Assembly: GCF_000730165.1 (NCBI RefSeq)
Contig: NZ_CP022112.1
Span: 661,501 to 725,500, forward strand
DNA: 64,000 bases
DNA from: Nitrospirillum viridazoti CBAmc
GTDB lineage: Bacteria; Pseudomonadota; Alphaproteobacteria; Azospirillales; Azospirillaceae
Direction: 5' to 3'
Under the pieces are notes generated by a model. The model saw only the letters and a program-made list of their open reading frames with translations, had not been told where the DNA came from and did no database searches. Shown piece by piece: positions 52,804-61,669 of this stretch (its first letter is position 1; each line of letters opens with the position of its first letter). A program made the position numbers and the translations under genes.

Positions 52804-54167
52804 GGCTGGGCACTCGCGATGGCGGGGGGCGGCTTCATCAGGGGTGCGCTGTCGACCACCCCGCCGGGATGCAATGCCGGGAACTGGGCCTGGGCCCAGC
52901 GGATGACCTGGATGGCCGGGCTGTTCAGCAGCAGTTTGGCGGCGGGGAAGCGCCAGACGACGCGGTCGACCAGGTCGTTCGGGCGATAGGCCTCATCGGC
53001 GATGCCGTCGCCGTTCAGGTCGAAGGCGGGGTTGTCGCTCCAGTAATTGCCCCGGCCATGGTCGGACCAATTCAGCGAGCGGGTGCCGACATACATGACC
53101 TGAGTGCGGTTGCCGATGAAGGCGTTGCCGGTCAGGGTGTTGCGCTCCGCCCCGGCGGTGAAGTGGATGCCGATGTCGCAGCCGTCGAAGCGGTTGTCGG
53201 CGATGCGGTTCTTGTTGGCGTTGTAGACGAAGACGCACTTGGCGGTGCCGGCGCGGAAGCCCCCCTCGCTTCCCGTCACCCGGGGCATCATGGCGCCGTC
53301 GCCGGCGTCGCCCCCTGACGGGCGGCCTGACTGCGGCCGCAGGAAGCGCCCCGTCACCCGGTTGCCGATGACGGTGGAGGCGTTGGCGTAGTTCAGCAGC
53401 AGGCCGTAGTCATTGTCGCCCATGGACTGGTTGTTCCGCACCTCCAGACGGTCGGAGAACATGAGGGCGAAACCGATGTCGTTGCCCACCGACACGTTGT
53501 CCAGGATGCGACTGTCGTTGGTGTACATGTAGTGGATGGCGAAGCGGACGCCGGCCATGCGGTTGCCCTGGAACAGGTCCTGGCGGCTGGCGTTGGCGAA
53601 GATGCCGTCACGGCCGCCGGTGATGCGGTTCTGCACGATGCGGGCACCGGGGGCGTTCCACACGGTAATACCGTTGCCGCGCTGGCTCATGGGCAGATCG
53701 GTGCGGCCGGTGATGTCATTGCCCTCCACCGTGGCGTCATGGGGACCCTGGACATAGACGCCGTAGAGGTTGCCGGTCAGCCGGTTGTCGATGATGCGTG
53801 CGCCCGTGGCTGTGGGTTGCAGCAGCACGCCGGCGTCCATGGTGTGCTGTTCGACGCCCGATCCCGTCAGGGTTAGGCCGCGCACCGTCACCTCCGGCGC
53901 CGCTACGATCAGGGCGCTGCCCGTGCCGCCGGCGTCCACGGTGGCGGCATGGCCGGGCGGTCCTTCCAGGGTCAGCGGCTTGTCGATGGTGACACCACCC
54001 TGGTGGATGCCCGGCGCCAGGCGCAGGACATCCCCCGGGGCGGCGGCCGCCACCGCGCGGGCCAGCCCGTTCCCGCCGGCGGACACCTCGCGCACATCGG
54101 CGTGTGCGATCGGGGCCCACGGGCAGGCCAGCAGCAGGACCAGTATGACGGTGGCGGCTGCGCGCAT
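52800..54167 (-). CDS. nosD: NosD, periplasmic copper-processing protein
   Basis: A 455-residue exported protein with a right-handed beta-helix made of parallel repeats (e.g. NRLTGNLYGVYVQGPHDATVEGNDITG, NRITGGRDGIFANASRQDLFQGNRMAG, IHYMYTNDSRILDNVSVGNDIGFALMFS). It works with NosF and NosY in building the CuZ site. The signal peptide MRAAATVILVLLLACPWAPIAHA sets the start at 54167 rather than an in-frame ATG at 54239 inside nosZ. The gene follows nosZ by 5 bp. The SDNPAFDLNGDGIADEAYRPNDLVDR segment near the C-terminus is family-typical. Confidence 0.93.
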   Translation of the reverse strand: MRAAATVILVLLLACPWAPIAHADVREVSAGGNGLARAVAAAAPGDVLRLAPGIHQGGVTIDKPLTLEGPPGHAATVDAGGTGSALIVAAPEVTVRGLTLTGSGVEQHTMDAGVLLQPTATGARIIDNRLTGNLYGVYVQGPHDATVEGNDITGRTDLPMSQRGNGITVWNAPGARIVQNRITGGRDGIFANASRQDLFQGNRMAGVRFAIHYMYTNDSRILDNVSVGNDIGFALMFSDRLEVRNNQSMGDNDYGLLLNYANASTVIGNRVTGRFLRPQSGRPSGGDAGDGAMMPRVTGSEGGFRAGTAKCVFVYNANKNRIADNRFDGCDIGIHFTAGAERNTLTGNAFIGNRTQVMYVGTRSLNWSDHGRGNYWSDNPAFDLNGDGIADEAYRPNDLVDRVVWRFPAAKLLLNSPAIQVIRWAQAQFPALHPGGVVDSAPLMKPPPAIASAQP

Positions 54168-54172
54168 GGCGG

Positions 54173-56137
54173 TCAGGCCTTGGCCGGATGGACCAGCATG
54201 CGGCCCACCATTTCCATGTGCAGGGCATGGCAGAACCACTGGCAGTAGTACCAGTGCACGCCCGGCCGGTCGGCGGTGAAGGTGACGGAGGCCGTCGCCT
54301 GCGGCCCGATCTCCATGGCGATGCCGTGGCCCGACAGGGTGAAACCGTGGGTCAGGTCGTCGACATCGTCCATGTTGGTGATGAAGACGGTGACCTCGTC
54401 ACCCTGGTTCACTTCGAACTTTTCCAGGCTGTAGGCCGGCGCCACGGAATACATGTAGACGCGGACCTTCTTGCCGTCGCGAATGACGTTCGCGGCGGAC
54501 TCCAACTCCACCCCATCCTTCTTGGCCCACTGCCGCGCCTCTTCCCACATCGGGTCGTCGCGCTTGTAGACGCTGATGGGGTTCACCTTGGACCGGTGGA
54601 CGATCATGGCGTCATGCGGCTCGGCAAAGCTGGGGCCGTCATGCACCACCGCCATCTTGTCGCCGGAGATATCGATCAACTGGTCGTTTTCCGGCTTCAG
54701 CGGGCCGACGTTCAGGAAGCGGTCCTTGGAGAACTTGTTCAGCGACATCAGCCATTTGCCGTCCGCCTCCTTGGTCTCGCCCATGGAGGAGTGGTTGTGG
54801 CCCGGCTGGTACTGCACATCCAGCTTCTGGATGATGGGGTCGACCTTCTCCCCTTTGAAGGCGCGCTTGGCCTTCTCCAGGTCCCACTTCACCAGCTGGC
54901 TGTCCAGGAACACGGTGGTGTAGGCGTTGCCCCGGCCGTCGAAGGCGGTGTGCAGGGGCCCCAGGCCCACCTGCGGTTCCGCCACCACCACGTCGCGCGG
55001 CTTGATCTTGTCGGCGAACAGATCGTCCAGCTTGCGCACGTCGATGACGGTGACGGTGGGCGACAGTTTGCCGTTGAAGACGACGTGGATACCGTCCGGC
55101 GCCACGTTGCAGCCGTGCGGGTTGTTGGGCACGGGGATGTAGCGGGTGTAGCGCGAGCCGTGGCGGCCGTCGACCACCGGCACGCCGTTGATGACCTTGC
55201 AGTCGCCCTTCTTCACCGCCTCTTCGATGCGCTTGATGTCGAAGACGACGGCCCAATCCTCGGTGCTGGCGGTCATGTCGGCCAGCGTCGTGCCTTCCTC
55301 GGAGTTGTAGCAGGTGGAGAAGGCGTACTTGCCCTGATAGTCGGCGTCGCAATTGTCCAGGTTGCCGTCCACCAGCACCTGCCAGGACACCTTCATGGCG
55401 TCGCCGTCGATGGCGGTGAAGACGCAACCGTACTTCTTGGGCTCATCCAGCACGCTGCCGTCGTTCACCAGCGGGGCGCGGTGTTCGCTGTTGGCGAAGA
55501 CATAGCCGGTGCGCGGGTATTTCTGCGGGCGCAGGCCGTGGATGTCGTGCGCGTTGGGGATCTCGATGATCTTGTCGCACTTCATGATGTCGCAGCGGAT
55601 GCGGGCGACGCGGGTGTTGGCCTTGTCGTTGATGAAGATGTAGCGGCCGTCGTAGGTGCCGTTGGTGAACGACATGTGCGGGTGATGCGCGTCGCCGTTC
55701 TGGTAGAGGCCGCCCCGGTTGGCCAGGAACTTTTTGGTTTCCGGCAGCAGGCCCTCGGTCAGGACTTTCTTGGACTCGTTGGTCAGGCCCCAACCGGTGG
55801 CAGAGCAGCGGTTGAAGACCGGGATGCGCATCAGTTCGCGCATCGACGGCATGCCCAGGATCCGGATCTCGCCCGACTGGCCGCCAGAGGCGAAGACGTA
55901 ATAGTCGTCCAGGTCGCCGGGCTTCACCTCGACCTTGTTCTTGGACGCGGCGGCGGGGGCGGCCTGGCCGGTGCCGGCGCCCACCAGGGCGCCGCCGGTG
56001 CCTACAGCACCCACCGCCGCGGCGGCCAGCGCCGCCTTGGCCGATCCACCGATCAGCCCACGGCGGCTGAGGCCCGGCGATGCCTCGCCATTGCTGTTGG
56101 CGGCGACCGGGACAGTGTTCAGATCTTCGTTCGACAT
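54173..56137 (-). CDS. nosZ: Nitrous oxide reductase NosZ, clade I (Tat-exported)
   Basis: The catalytic enzyme reducing N2O to N2 in the periplasm, 654 residues. The Tat signal is [18 protein letters not shown] (about 24-41), which defines clade I. The N-terminal seven-bladed propeller carries the CuZ histidines (e.g. [74 protein letters not shown]). The C-terminal cupredoxin domain has the CuA motif [12 protein letters not shown] at about 632-643. All expected ligands are visible, so the enzyme looks functional. It lies 45 bp after nosR and 5 bp before nosD. Confidence 0.97.
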   Translation of the reverse strand: MSNEDLNTVPVAANSNGEASPGLSRRGLIGGSAKAALAAAAVGAVGTGGALVGAGTGQAAPAAASKNKVEVKPGDLDDYYVFASGGQSGEIRILGMPSMRELMRIPVFNRCSATGWGLTNESKKVLTEGLLPETKKFLANRGGLYQNGDAHHPHMSFTNGTYDGRYIFINDKANTRVARIRCDIMKCDKIIEIPNAHDIHGLRPQKYPRTGYVFANSEHRAPLVNDGSVLDEPKKYGCVFTAIDGDAMKVSWQVLVDGNLDNCDADYQGKYAFSTCYNSEEGTTLADMTASTEDWAVVFDIKRIEEAVKKGDCKVINGVPVVDGRHGSRYTRYIPVPNNPHGCNVAPDGIHVVFNGKLSPTVTVIDVRKLDDLFADKIKPRDVVVAEPQVGLGPLHTAFDGRGNAYTTVFLDSQLVKWDLEKAKRAFKGEKVDPIIQKLDVQYQPGHNHSSMGETKEADGKWLMSLNKFSKDRFLNVGPLKPENDQLIDISGDKMAVVHDGPSFAEPHDAMIVHRSKVNPISVYKRDDPMWEEARQWAKKDGVELESAANVIRDGKKVRVYMYSVAPAYSLEKFEVNQGDEVTVFITNMDDVDDLTHGFTLSGHGIAMEIGPQATASVTFTADRPGVHWYYCQWFCHALHMEMVGRMLVHPAKA

Positions 56138-56182
56138 CTCGCGTCTTCTCTGTTGGGTGATCTGGAAATCAGGGTGGAAAGG

Positions 56183-58495
56183 TCACTCCGCCGGCGTGCC
56201 GCTCTTGAGTGTCGCTTGCGGCGGGGCTTGGGGCGGGGCGGGGGGAAGGGGGCCGGGGGTGGCCATGCCGGCTTGGCGCTCACGCTTCAGGCGGCGCTGG
56301 ATCATCACCGGGCATTTCTGGTCGTGGTGGTACAGCAGCTGGCAGTGCAGGCACTGGATGCATTCGTTGGGATTGATGTGCCCCTCGGGATGGATGGCCT
56401 GTACCGGGCATTCATTGCTGCAGCGCTGGCAGGGGTTGCCGCATTCGCGATAACGGCGCAGCCAATCGAACATGCGCAGCCGTGCGGGGATGGCCAGCGC
56501 CGCCCCCAGCGGACACAGGTAGCGGCAGAAGAAGCGCTCGATGAACAAATTGGCCAGCAGCAGCGCCACGGCGAAGACCACGAAGGGCCAGGACCGCCAG
56601 AAGATCAGCACGATGGCCGTCTTGAACGGCTCTACCTCCGCCGCCTTTTCCGCCATGGCCAGTTCGTTCAGCGACAGGCCGAACAGGACCAGGAAGATCA
56701 CGTACTTGATGGGCCACAGGCGCTGGTGGACGCTGAACGGCACCTTGATCTGCTTGACCTTGAAGCGCTTCGCCAGGCGGTTGGTCAGCTCCTGCAGGGC
56801 GCCGAAGGGGCATAGCCAGCCGCAGAAGGCGCCGCGGCCCCAGAACAGCAGGGACGCGGCCACGGCGAACCACAGCACGAACAGCAGCGGTTCCATCAGG
56901 AAGTAGTCCCAGCTGAAGTCGGTGCGCAACGCATTGAAGAAGGTCAGGATGTTGACCACGGACAATTGCGCGTGCTTCCACCAGCCCAGCCAAAAGAGGG
57001 AGGCCGCCAGCACACCCAGGCGCACGCGGTCATACAGGACGGGCCGGCGCACCAGTTCGTGCTGGAAGAAGAAGATGCCGGTGACCACGGCCAGCAGCAG
57101 GGCCAGCAGCACCAAGTCCAACCGGTCGCCCGCCCACATGCGGCGCCACAGCTGGCCGCCGGCGGCGGGCATTTCCGTCGCCGTCGCGGCGGGCGCGACC
57201 GTCGTGGGCGCCGGCACGCTCAGGTATTTCTGCGGCGGGGTGTAATCCAGGTCGAAGGTGATGAAGGCCTTGTCCAGGCTAGCCACCTGGCGCTGGACCA
57301 GCAGGCGCAGGCGCCAGGGCTGGGCGGCGTCGAAGGTGCTGCCGTCGGGAATGGTGAACAGGCCGATATCGGGAAAATCAGGCGCGTCGCCAGCCAGGGC
57401 GCCCAGGCGGGTGTGGTTGCGGTCGTGGAAGCGGATGGTGTTCTCGCCCTGGATCAGCTCGATCCGGTCGAAGATGCCGCCGCGCACATAGCCGGAGCCC
57501 TTGAAGGAGTAGCGCCCGATACCGGCGACGATGACGGCCTGCTGCCCCGGCTTCAGGGTGCTGGTCAGGCGCTGGTACCCGTCCTCGCCCAGCAGGCTGC
57601 GCCCCACCACCGGCAGGGTGGCGACGGTGGCGTACAAATCGATGAAGGTGTCGTCGTCGGGGCCGGGTTCCGGCCGGGCGGCGGCACCGGGGCCGCCGGC
57701 CTGGCGAAAGGCCTCGTTGACCTGACCCACCGGCAGCAGCAGGCGGCGGATGGACCCGTCGCCCAGCAGGGTGGTCCAATCGGCGGTGCCCGTCAGGCCG
57801 GCGTTGACCACGGGCCGGGCCGACATGGCCGTGGCGTCGTCCTCTTTACCCAGCCCGCCCAGGCCCAGAGTGCGCGCCACCTTGATGGCGGAGCGGGTGA
57901 TGGTGTCGCCGATGACCATGACGGTCACGGTGGCGCCGGAGACGATGTCCACCGGCGGCTTGCCCCCGGTATCGGCCATCATCTCCGCCACCGTGCGGCC
58001 GACATATCCCTGGATGAAATGATCGATCTTGGCCACGGGAATGCCGACCAGCACGATGGGCTCATGATGGTCCACCAGCTTGGCGCCGGTGATGCGGGCG
58101 TTGGCGTCGATGCCGATGAGGATGGAAATGGGGCGGCCGGAATAACCGGCGGCGTTGACCACGTCGCTGTTCAGGTAGACGTAGCCCACCACCGTGCCAC
58201 CAGCCATTGCCGGAACCACCGGTGGCGCGCCCTGTGCCGGGCCGAAATGATCGGCGCCGGGCACCAACGCGGCGGCGTCGGCTTGGCCCAGATAGTCCGT
58301 CAGGTGGCTGGTGGTGGGCGACGGCGCCGCATGCCCCACCCCACCCACCACCAGCATCAGGCAAGCCAGCAGCACGGCAAGAAGAGGGGGCAGCGCCCCC
58401 CGCCGCCGCGGGCGTCCGGGCGGGAAGCCAGGGACCACGCGGGCAAGCGGGGGCGCGATCGGCCGAGGCCGATTGGGAGGAGCGGGAGATGGCAT
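56183..58495 (-). CDS. nosR: NosR, polytopic flavo-iron-sulfur protein for N2O reduction
   Basis: A 770-residue membrane protein that feeds electrons to NosZ and supports nos expression. A signal helix (about 36-50) is followed by a periplasmic FMN-binding domain with the flavinylation motif SGATVT at 186-191. Thr189 or Thr191 is the probable FMN anchor set by NosX. About six membrane helices come next, with a CGWLCPFGALQ motif and a matching CRYLCPLGAAL. Two C-terminal [4Fe-4S] motifs follow (CGNPCQRCSNECP and CIQCLHCQLLYHHDQKCP). A CRP/FNR-family box lies about 87 bp upstream. It is the first gene of nosRZDFYLX. Confidence 0.96.
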   Translation of the reverse strand: MPSPAPPNRPRPIAPPLARVVPGFPPGRPRRRGALPPLLAVLLACLMLVVGGVGHAAPSPTTSHLTDYLGQADAAALVPGADHFGPAQGAPPVVPAMAGGTVVGYVYLNSDVVNAAGYSGRPISILIGIDANARITGAKLVDHHEPIVLVGIPVAKIDHFIQGYVGRTVAEMMADTGGKPPVDIVSGATVTVMVIGDTITRSAIKVARTLGLGGLGKEDDATAMSARPVVNAGLTGTADWTTLLGDGSIRRLLLPVGQVNEAFRQAGGPGAAARPEPGPDDDTFIDLYATVATLPVVGRSLLGEDGYQRLTSTLKPGQQAVIVAGIGRYSFKGSGYVRGGIFDRIELIQGENTIRFHDRNHTRLGALAGDAPDFPDIGLFTIPDGSTFDAAQPWRLRLLVQRQVASLDKAFITFDLDYTPPQKYLSVPAPTTVAPAATATEMPAAGGQLWRRMWAGDRLDLVLLALLLAVVTGIFFFQHELVRRPVLYDRVRLGVLAASLFWLGWWKHAQLSVVNILTFFNALRTDFSWDYFLMEPLLFVLWFAVAASLLFWGRGAFCGWLCPFGALQELTNRLAKRFKVKQIKVPFSVHQRLWPIKYVIFLVLFGLSLNELAMAEKAAEVEPFKTAIVLIFWRSWPFVVFAVALLLANLFIERFFCRYLCPLGAALAIPARLRMFDWLRRYRECGNPCQRCSNECPVQAIHPEGHINPNECIQCLHCQLLYHHDQKCPVMIQRRLKRERQAGMATPGPLPPAPPQAPPQATLKSGTPAE

Positions 58496-58581
58496 GTCGT
58501 TAAAGGCGGCTCTTCGCGGGCGGTGGAACCAATACGGCTCCGGCTACGGAAAAGCTTTACCGGGGTGGGACAGGCGTAGCT

Positions 58582-58595
58582 TTGCGCTGTATCAA
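58582..58595. promoter_or_regulatory. CRP/FNR-family box upstream of nosR
   Basis: TTGCG-CTGT-ATCAA: one NnrR/Dnr-type half (TTGCG) and one FNR-type half (ATCAA) with the required 4-bp centre. It is centred about 93 bp before the nosR start codon on the side expected for a leftward promoter. It supports control by an anaerobic or nitric-oxide-sensing CRP/FNR regulator. Confidence 0.6.
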
Positions 58596-58617
58596 AAAGA
58601 AGCAGAGAAAATGAATG

Positions 58618-59364
58618 TTATTCAGCGCCGGACGGGGAATGGTTGCCCAGGGACACCAACCGTTCGATGGCGGTTTTCAGCAGGGTTTGCGCCAATGCGA
58701 CGCCTTCCTCGTCCGCCATCCGATCCAGCGCCAGGGAATAAATGTCCACGGCACGCTCAGCCGCCGCCGCCTTTTGGGCACTGGCGGCCGCCGCCAGCTC
58801 CGCCTCCACCATGTCGGCCAGGGCTCGGAGTTCAGCCGCGTCGTCGGCTGTGGGCAGGGGGATGAACGTGCCCCGTTCCTGGTGGTAGGCGTGGCGGCGC
58901 GCCCGGCGCAACTGCGCGGCGTGGCGCAACTCCTCCCGCGCCAGCGCTTCAGCTTGGCTGGCCACCGCCGGGGTGGCGGCATGGGCCGCGACATAAGCAT
59001 AGAAGGCGAAGGCCCGTTCCTCATTCAGCACGGCGATGGACAGGGCCTTGTAGGGGCTGAGGCGGACGCTGGCCTCCACCTCTTCCCAGGAGCGGGCGAT
59101 GTCCGGCGGCAGGTGCCACTGGACGGGAGCGGCGACCGGCGCGTGCCCCAGCAGACTGTCGGCGCTGCGCAGGACGGCCGCGACGTGGCGACCCTCCTCA
59201 TCGGCCAGCCCCTGGAACAGGGCAGCAAGGTCAGGGGCGCCCCGCTGCCGCTCCGCCAGCGTCAGATAACGCCGGATAGCCTCTTCCTCCATGGCCAGGG
59301 CGATGGCGAGTAAGTCATCCACAGAGGCGATGGTAGCCGCCGGTTCTTGGGACAGCAGGGGCAT
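58618..59364 (-). CDS. Ferritin-like (rubrerythrin-type) domain protein
   Basis: A 248-residue soluble protein with a four-helix ferritin-like fold. Candidate di-iron ligands are spread as expected: LAIALAMEEEAIRRYLTLAERQ (E), GLADEEGRHVAAVL (ExxH), LSIAVLNEERAFAFYAYVA (E) and ALAREELRHAAQLRRAR (ExxH). A C-terminal helix pair (about 170-240) follows. It has no rubredoxin-type CxxC domain, so it is not a full rubrerythrin. It lies between tatE and nosR on the same strand, with CRP/FNR boxes before tatE and before nosR, suggesting expression under denitrifying conditions. A role in iron or peroxide/NO handling is only an inference. ATG 59364 has AGGGAAAAG upstream. Confidence 0.75.
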   Translation of the reverse strand: MPLLSQEPAATIASVDDLLAIALAMEEEAIRRYLTLAERQRGAPDLAALFQGLADEEGRHVAAVLRSADSLLGHAPVAAPVQWHLPPDIARSWEEVEASVRLSPYKALSIAVLNEERAFAFYAYVAAHAATPAVASQAEALAREELRHAAQLRRARRHAYHQERGTFIPLPTADDAAELRALADMVEAELAAAASAQKAAAAERAVDIYSLALDRMADEEGVALAQTLLKTAIERLVSLGNHSPSGAE

Positions 59365-59430
59365 GGCGCTTTTCCCTGGTTGGAAGGGCCCGGTCGGAAG
59401 GGCTTGGTTGCAAGGCAATGAATAGGTCGG

Positions 59431-59667
59431 TCAGCCGCAGTGGCCGCCACAGCAGGACCCGCGGTGGCGGGCCAGAAGGCGATCGAAGGCCAGGCTGGCT
59501 GCGTGGGCGGCCAGGCGGCAATCCCGCGCCAGCGCCAGCACGTCTTCGGCGGTCCAGTCGGCGGGGCAATCGGTGATGGTCAGCACCCCACCATCGGTGG
59601 GAACGGCCGGGGTGGTTTGCAGGGTCAGGGTGCCATCGCGCGCGATGATCAGGGCATGGTGGGTCAT
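59431..59667 (-). CDS. Small protein with C-terminal CCGGHCG (78 aa)
   Basis: Not assigned to a named family. A 78-residue protein beginning MTHHALIIARDGTLTLQTTPAV and ending ARHRGSCCGGHCG, whose three cysteines and histidine could bind a metal such as copper or zinc. There is no signal peptide, so it is cytoplasmic. It sits between tatE (65 bp upstream) and the ferritin-like gene (66 bp downstream) on the same strand as nos. Its place in the unit suggests a link with metal supply or denitrification. The normal amino-acid mix and gene order support it as real. Confidence 0.65.
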   Translation of the reverse strand: MTHHALIIARDGTLTLQTTPAVPTDGGVLTITDCPADWTAEDVLALARDCRLAAHAASLAFDRLLARHRGSCCGGHCG

Positions 59668-59732
59668 GGTGTCACTCTGGTAGGACACGGGCGGAAGATG
59701 CGGGAGCGGAGCCTGGAGCGCCTTGATGGCAA

Positions 59733-59903
59733 TCAGTCCCGGGGCAGGCGGCCGGGTGTGGCATCCGTTTCCTCCGCCAGACCGGCTTTCAGATTGCGGA
59801 TGCCGACGCCCAGGTCGCCCAGCATGCGGGGTAGCCGGTTGCCGAACAGCAACAGGGCGATTCCCGCCACGATCAGCCAGTGCCAAATACTGAAGGAGCC
59901 CAT
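59733..59903 (-). CDS. tatE: TatA/TatE-family twin-arginine translocase subunit
   Basis: A 56-residue Tat pore subunit: an N-terminal membrane helix [16 protein letters not shown], the conserved FGxxxLP hinge (FGNRLPRML), then an amphipathic helix [17 protein letters not shown]. It is shorter than housekeeping TatA, like TatE. ATG 59903 follows AGGAGATG; longer frames upstream are unconserved. NosZ is exported through Tat, and in Pseudomonas stutzeri a tatE gene belongs to the nos locus, so a dedicated extra subunit for NosZ export is likely. Two CRP/FNR-type boxes lie just upstream. Confidence 0.88.
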   Translation of the reverse strand: MGSFSIWHWLIVAGIALLLFGNRLPRMLGDLGVGIRNLKAGLAEETDATPGRLPRD

Positions 59904-59963
59904 GGGGCATCTCCTGCTGTGGATCAAGAGGCACCACAGCAGCAGGGGATGGCCGGCGCAGAG

Positions 59964-59977
59964 TTGCGCTGGCGCAA
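59964..59977. promoter_or_regulatory. CRP/FNR-family box upstream of tatE (perfect palindrome)
   Basis: TTGCG-CTGG-CGCAA, with perfect 5-bp half-sites and a 4-bp centre, matching the NnrR/Dnr-type consensus TTGCGN4CGCAA. Its centre is about 67 bp before the tatE start codon. Confidence 0.65.
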
Positions 59978-59991
59978 ACGGAAGGGGGAAT

Positions 59992-60005
59992 TTGACATGG
60001 CGCAA
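59992..60005. promoter_or_regulatory. Second CRP/FNR-family box upstream of tatE
   Basis: TTGAC-ATGG-CGCAA, starting 28 bp after the first box. One half (CGCAA) is identical to that site, the other is degenerate. Two boxes in tandem suggest stronger or dual control of the tatE unit. Confidence 0.5.
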
Positions 60006-60057
60006 ACGCGCCTGCGACCGCTTACCCCGTAGGCGCCGTTTGGCTAAGCGGCCGCTG

Positions 60058-60092
60058 GGACCATAAAGAGAATGGGGACCATAAAGAAAATA
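60058..60092. repeat. 17-bp imperfect tandem repeat, period 18 bp
   Basis: GGGACCATAAAGAGAAT (60058-60074) and GGGACCATAAAGAAAAT (60076-60092) differ at one base. On the minus strand each unit supplies a T-rich tract, the second directly after the kyn terminator hairpin. Confidence 0.7.
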
Positions 60093-60127
60093 TGCGCCCG
60101 CCGGATTTTACCGAGGCAGGCGCATAT
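60078..60127 (-). terminator. Rho-independent terminator of the kynurenine operon
   Basis: Hairpin with a 13-bp stem (60090-60102 pairing with 60115-60127, one mismatch) and a 12-base loop, 50 bp after the kynB stop. On the minus strand it is followed by ATTTTCTTTATGG, giving the T-rich end. Confidence 0.8.
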
Positions 60128-60176
60128 GGGGGTTTGAGAGGGCGGCCATGAGTCGCCGGGCGCATGGCCGTCCCTG

Positions 60177-60821
60177 TCAGGCCGTGGTCGCCGCCGGTAG
60201 CTCGCGCAGGATGGCGCGCACCGGGGCGGCATCCGCCTGGCTGAGGTTGAGGGGCAGGGCGATCAGCTCGTAATCCCCCGCCGGCACGTCATCCAGCACC
60301 AGCCCTTCCAGGATGGCCATGCCGTTGCGGCGCACGGCGTTGTGGGCCAGCAGGTCCTTGGACGTCTCCGGGTCCAGGGAGGGGGCGTCCACCCCGATGA
60401 GGCGCACGCCATGGGCGGCCATCAGGTCCATGGTGGCGGCATCCAGGGCACGGAAGTCGCTGACCCAGCGGTCGTGCGGGAAGCGCTGATAGGTGCGCAG
60501 CAGGATGCGCGGCGGCGCGCCGGCCAGGCGGTCCGCCACCTCCGCCGGCATGACCGGCCCATCGCCATCCATCACGTGGATAAGACGGCAGGGCCCCAGG
60601 TAGGGCGCCAGGTCGACGGCGCCGATGGGCAGGCCGGCGGCGTCATAGTGCAGGGGGGCGTCGGCGTGCGTCCCGGTGTGGGTGGACAGGGTCAACCGGC
60701 TGACGTTGACCGGGCACCCCGGCCCCAGGGCCCACACGCGTTCCTCCTGATAGGCGGTGTCGCCGGGCCACACCGGGATGCCGGGGCGGATGGGCTGGGT
60801 GATGTCCCAGATGCGGCTCAT
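60177..60821 (-). CDS. kynB: Arylformamidase (N-formylkynurenine formamidase)
   Basis: A 214-residue metal-dependent KynB-type formamidase that converts N-formylkynurenine to kynurenine and formate. The metal motif is [13 protein letters not shown] (the HxGTHxDxPxH signature). [18 protein letters not shown] opens the protein, and [26 protein letters not shown] with [27 protein letters not shown] is family-typical. ATG 60821 overlaps the kynA stop by 4 bp, fixing the start. It is the last gene of kynUAB and is followed by a terminator. Confidence 0.95.
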   Translation of the reverse strand: MSRIWDITQPIRPGIPVWPGDTAYQEERVWALGPGCPVNVSRLTLSTHTGTHADAPLHYDAAGLPIGAVDLAPYLGPCRLIHVMDGDGPVMPAEVADRLAGAPPRILLRTYQRFPHDRWVSDFRALDAATMDLMAAHGVRLIGVDAPSLDPETSKDLLAHNAVRRNGMAILEGLVLDDVPAGDYELIALPLNLSQADAAPVRAILRELPAATTA

Positions 60822-61669
60822 AGCGCCGTCCTCACGGAAAGCAGTTCGGGGAAGAAGCTGAGGCTCAGCGCCTTGACCAAGTAGCTGACGCCGCCGGTGC
60901 CGCCGGTGCCGGGCTTGAAGCCGATGATGCGCTCCACCGTCTTCATGTGGCTGAAGCGCCATTGCTGGAAACGGTATTCCAGATCCACCAGCTTTTCCGC
61001 CAGATCGTACAGCTCCCAATGCCGATGCGGGTCCTGGTAGACCACCAGCCAGGCGGCCTGCACCCGGGCGTCCGGCTCGTAGGGCTGGGCGAAATCACGC
61101 TCCAGCTTCTCTCGCGGAATGTCGAAGCCGCGCCGGGCCAGCAGGCGCAGGGCCTCATCATACAGGCTGGGGGCGTGCAGGCTCTCTTCCAATGCCGCGA
61201 AGATGGCCGGCTCGCCCTGGTGCACCGTCATCATGCCGGCGTTCTTGTTGCCCAGCAGGAATTCCAGGTGGCGATACTGATAGGACTGGAAGCCGCTGCT
61301 CTGCCCCAGGTGGGGACGGATCAGGCTGTAGTCCGCCGGCGTCATGGTGGACAGCACCTCCCACGACTGGATCAGCTGCGCCTGGATGCGGCTGACGCGG
61401 GCGATCATCTTCAGGGCCGGCCCCAGGTCATCCGCCTGGATCTGGCGCAACGCCGCCCGCAGCTCATGCAGGGACAGCTTCATCCACAGCTCGGACGCCT
61501 GGTGGATGATGATGAACAGCAGTTCGTCATGCTGGCCGGACCGGGGATGCTGGGCGGCCAGCAGCTGCTCCAGCCCCAGGTAGCTGCCGTAGCTCATGGG
61601 CGGGGCGGTGTGCAGTCCCTCGCCGGACAGGTCGACGGCGGCGGTATGGGGACGGGCGATCTCGGTCAC
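60818..61669 (-). CDS. kynA: Tryptophan 2,3-dioxygenase
   Basis: A 283-residue haem dioxygenase that opens the indole ring of L-tryptophan to N-formylkynurenine. Conserved stretches are [41 protein letters not shown] (the early FIIIHQ-EL-K substrate/haem region), [19 protein letters not shown], and [24 protein letters not shown], where the histidine before K-x-V-x-R-x-I is the haem ligand. The start overlaps the kynU stop by 4 bp and the end overlaps kynB by 4 bp. Length is normal for the bacterial enzyme. Confidence 0.96.
   Translation of the reverse strand: MTEIARPHTAAVDLSGEGLHTAPPMSYGSYLGLEQLLAAQHPRSGQHDELLFIIIHQASELWMKLSLHELRAALRQIQADDLGPALKMIARVSRIQAQLIQSWEVLSTMTPADYSLIRPHLGQSSGFQSYQYRHLEFLLGNKNAGMMTVHQGEPAIFAALEESLHAPSLYDEALRLLARRGFDIPREKLERDFAQPYEPDARVQAAWLVVYQDPHRHWELYDLAEKLVDLEYRFQQWRFSHMKTVERIIGFKPGTGGTGGVSYLVKALSLSFFPELLSVRTAL

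Noticed and set aside
54188-56815. 875-residue open frame on the plus strand
   Set aside because: Antisense to nosZ and nosR; the real genes have unmistakable copper and iron-sulfur motifs.
58618-59364. Calling the ferritin-like gene a rubrerythrin
   Set aside because: The C-terminal rubredoxin-type CxxC pair that defines rubrerythrin is absent.
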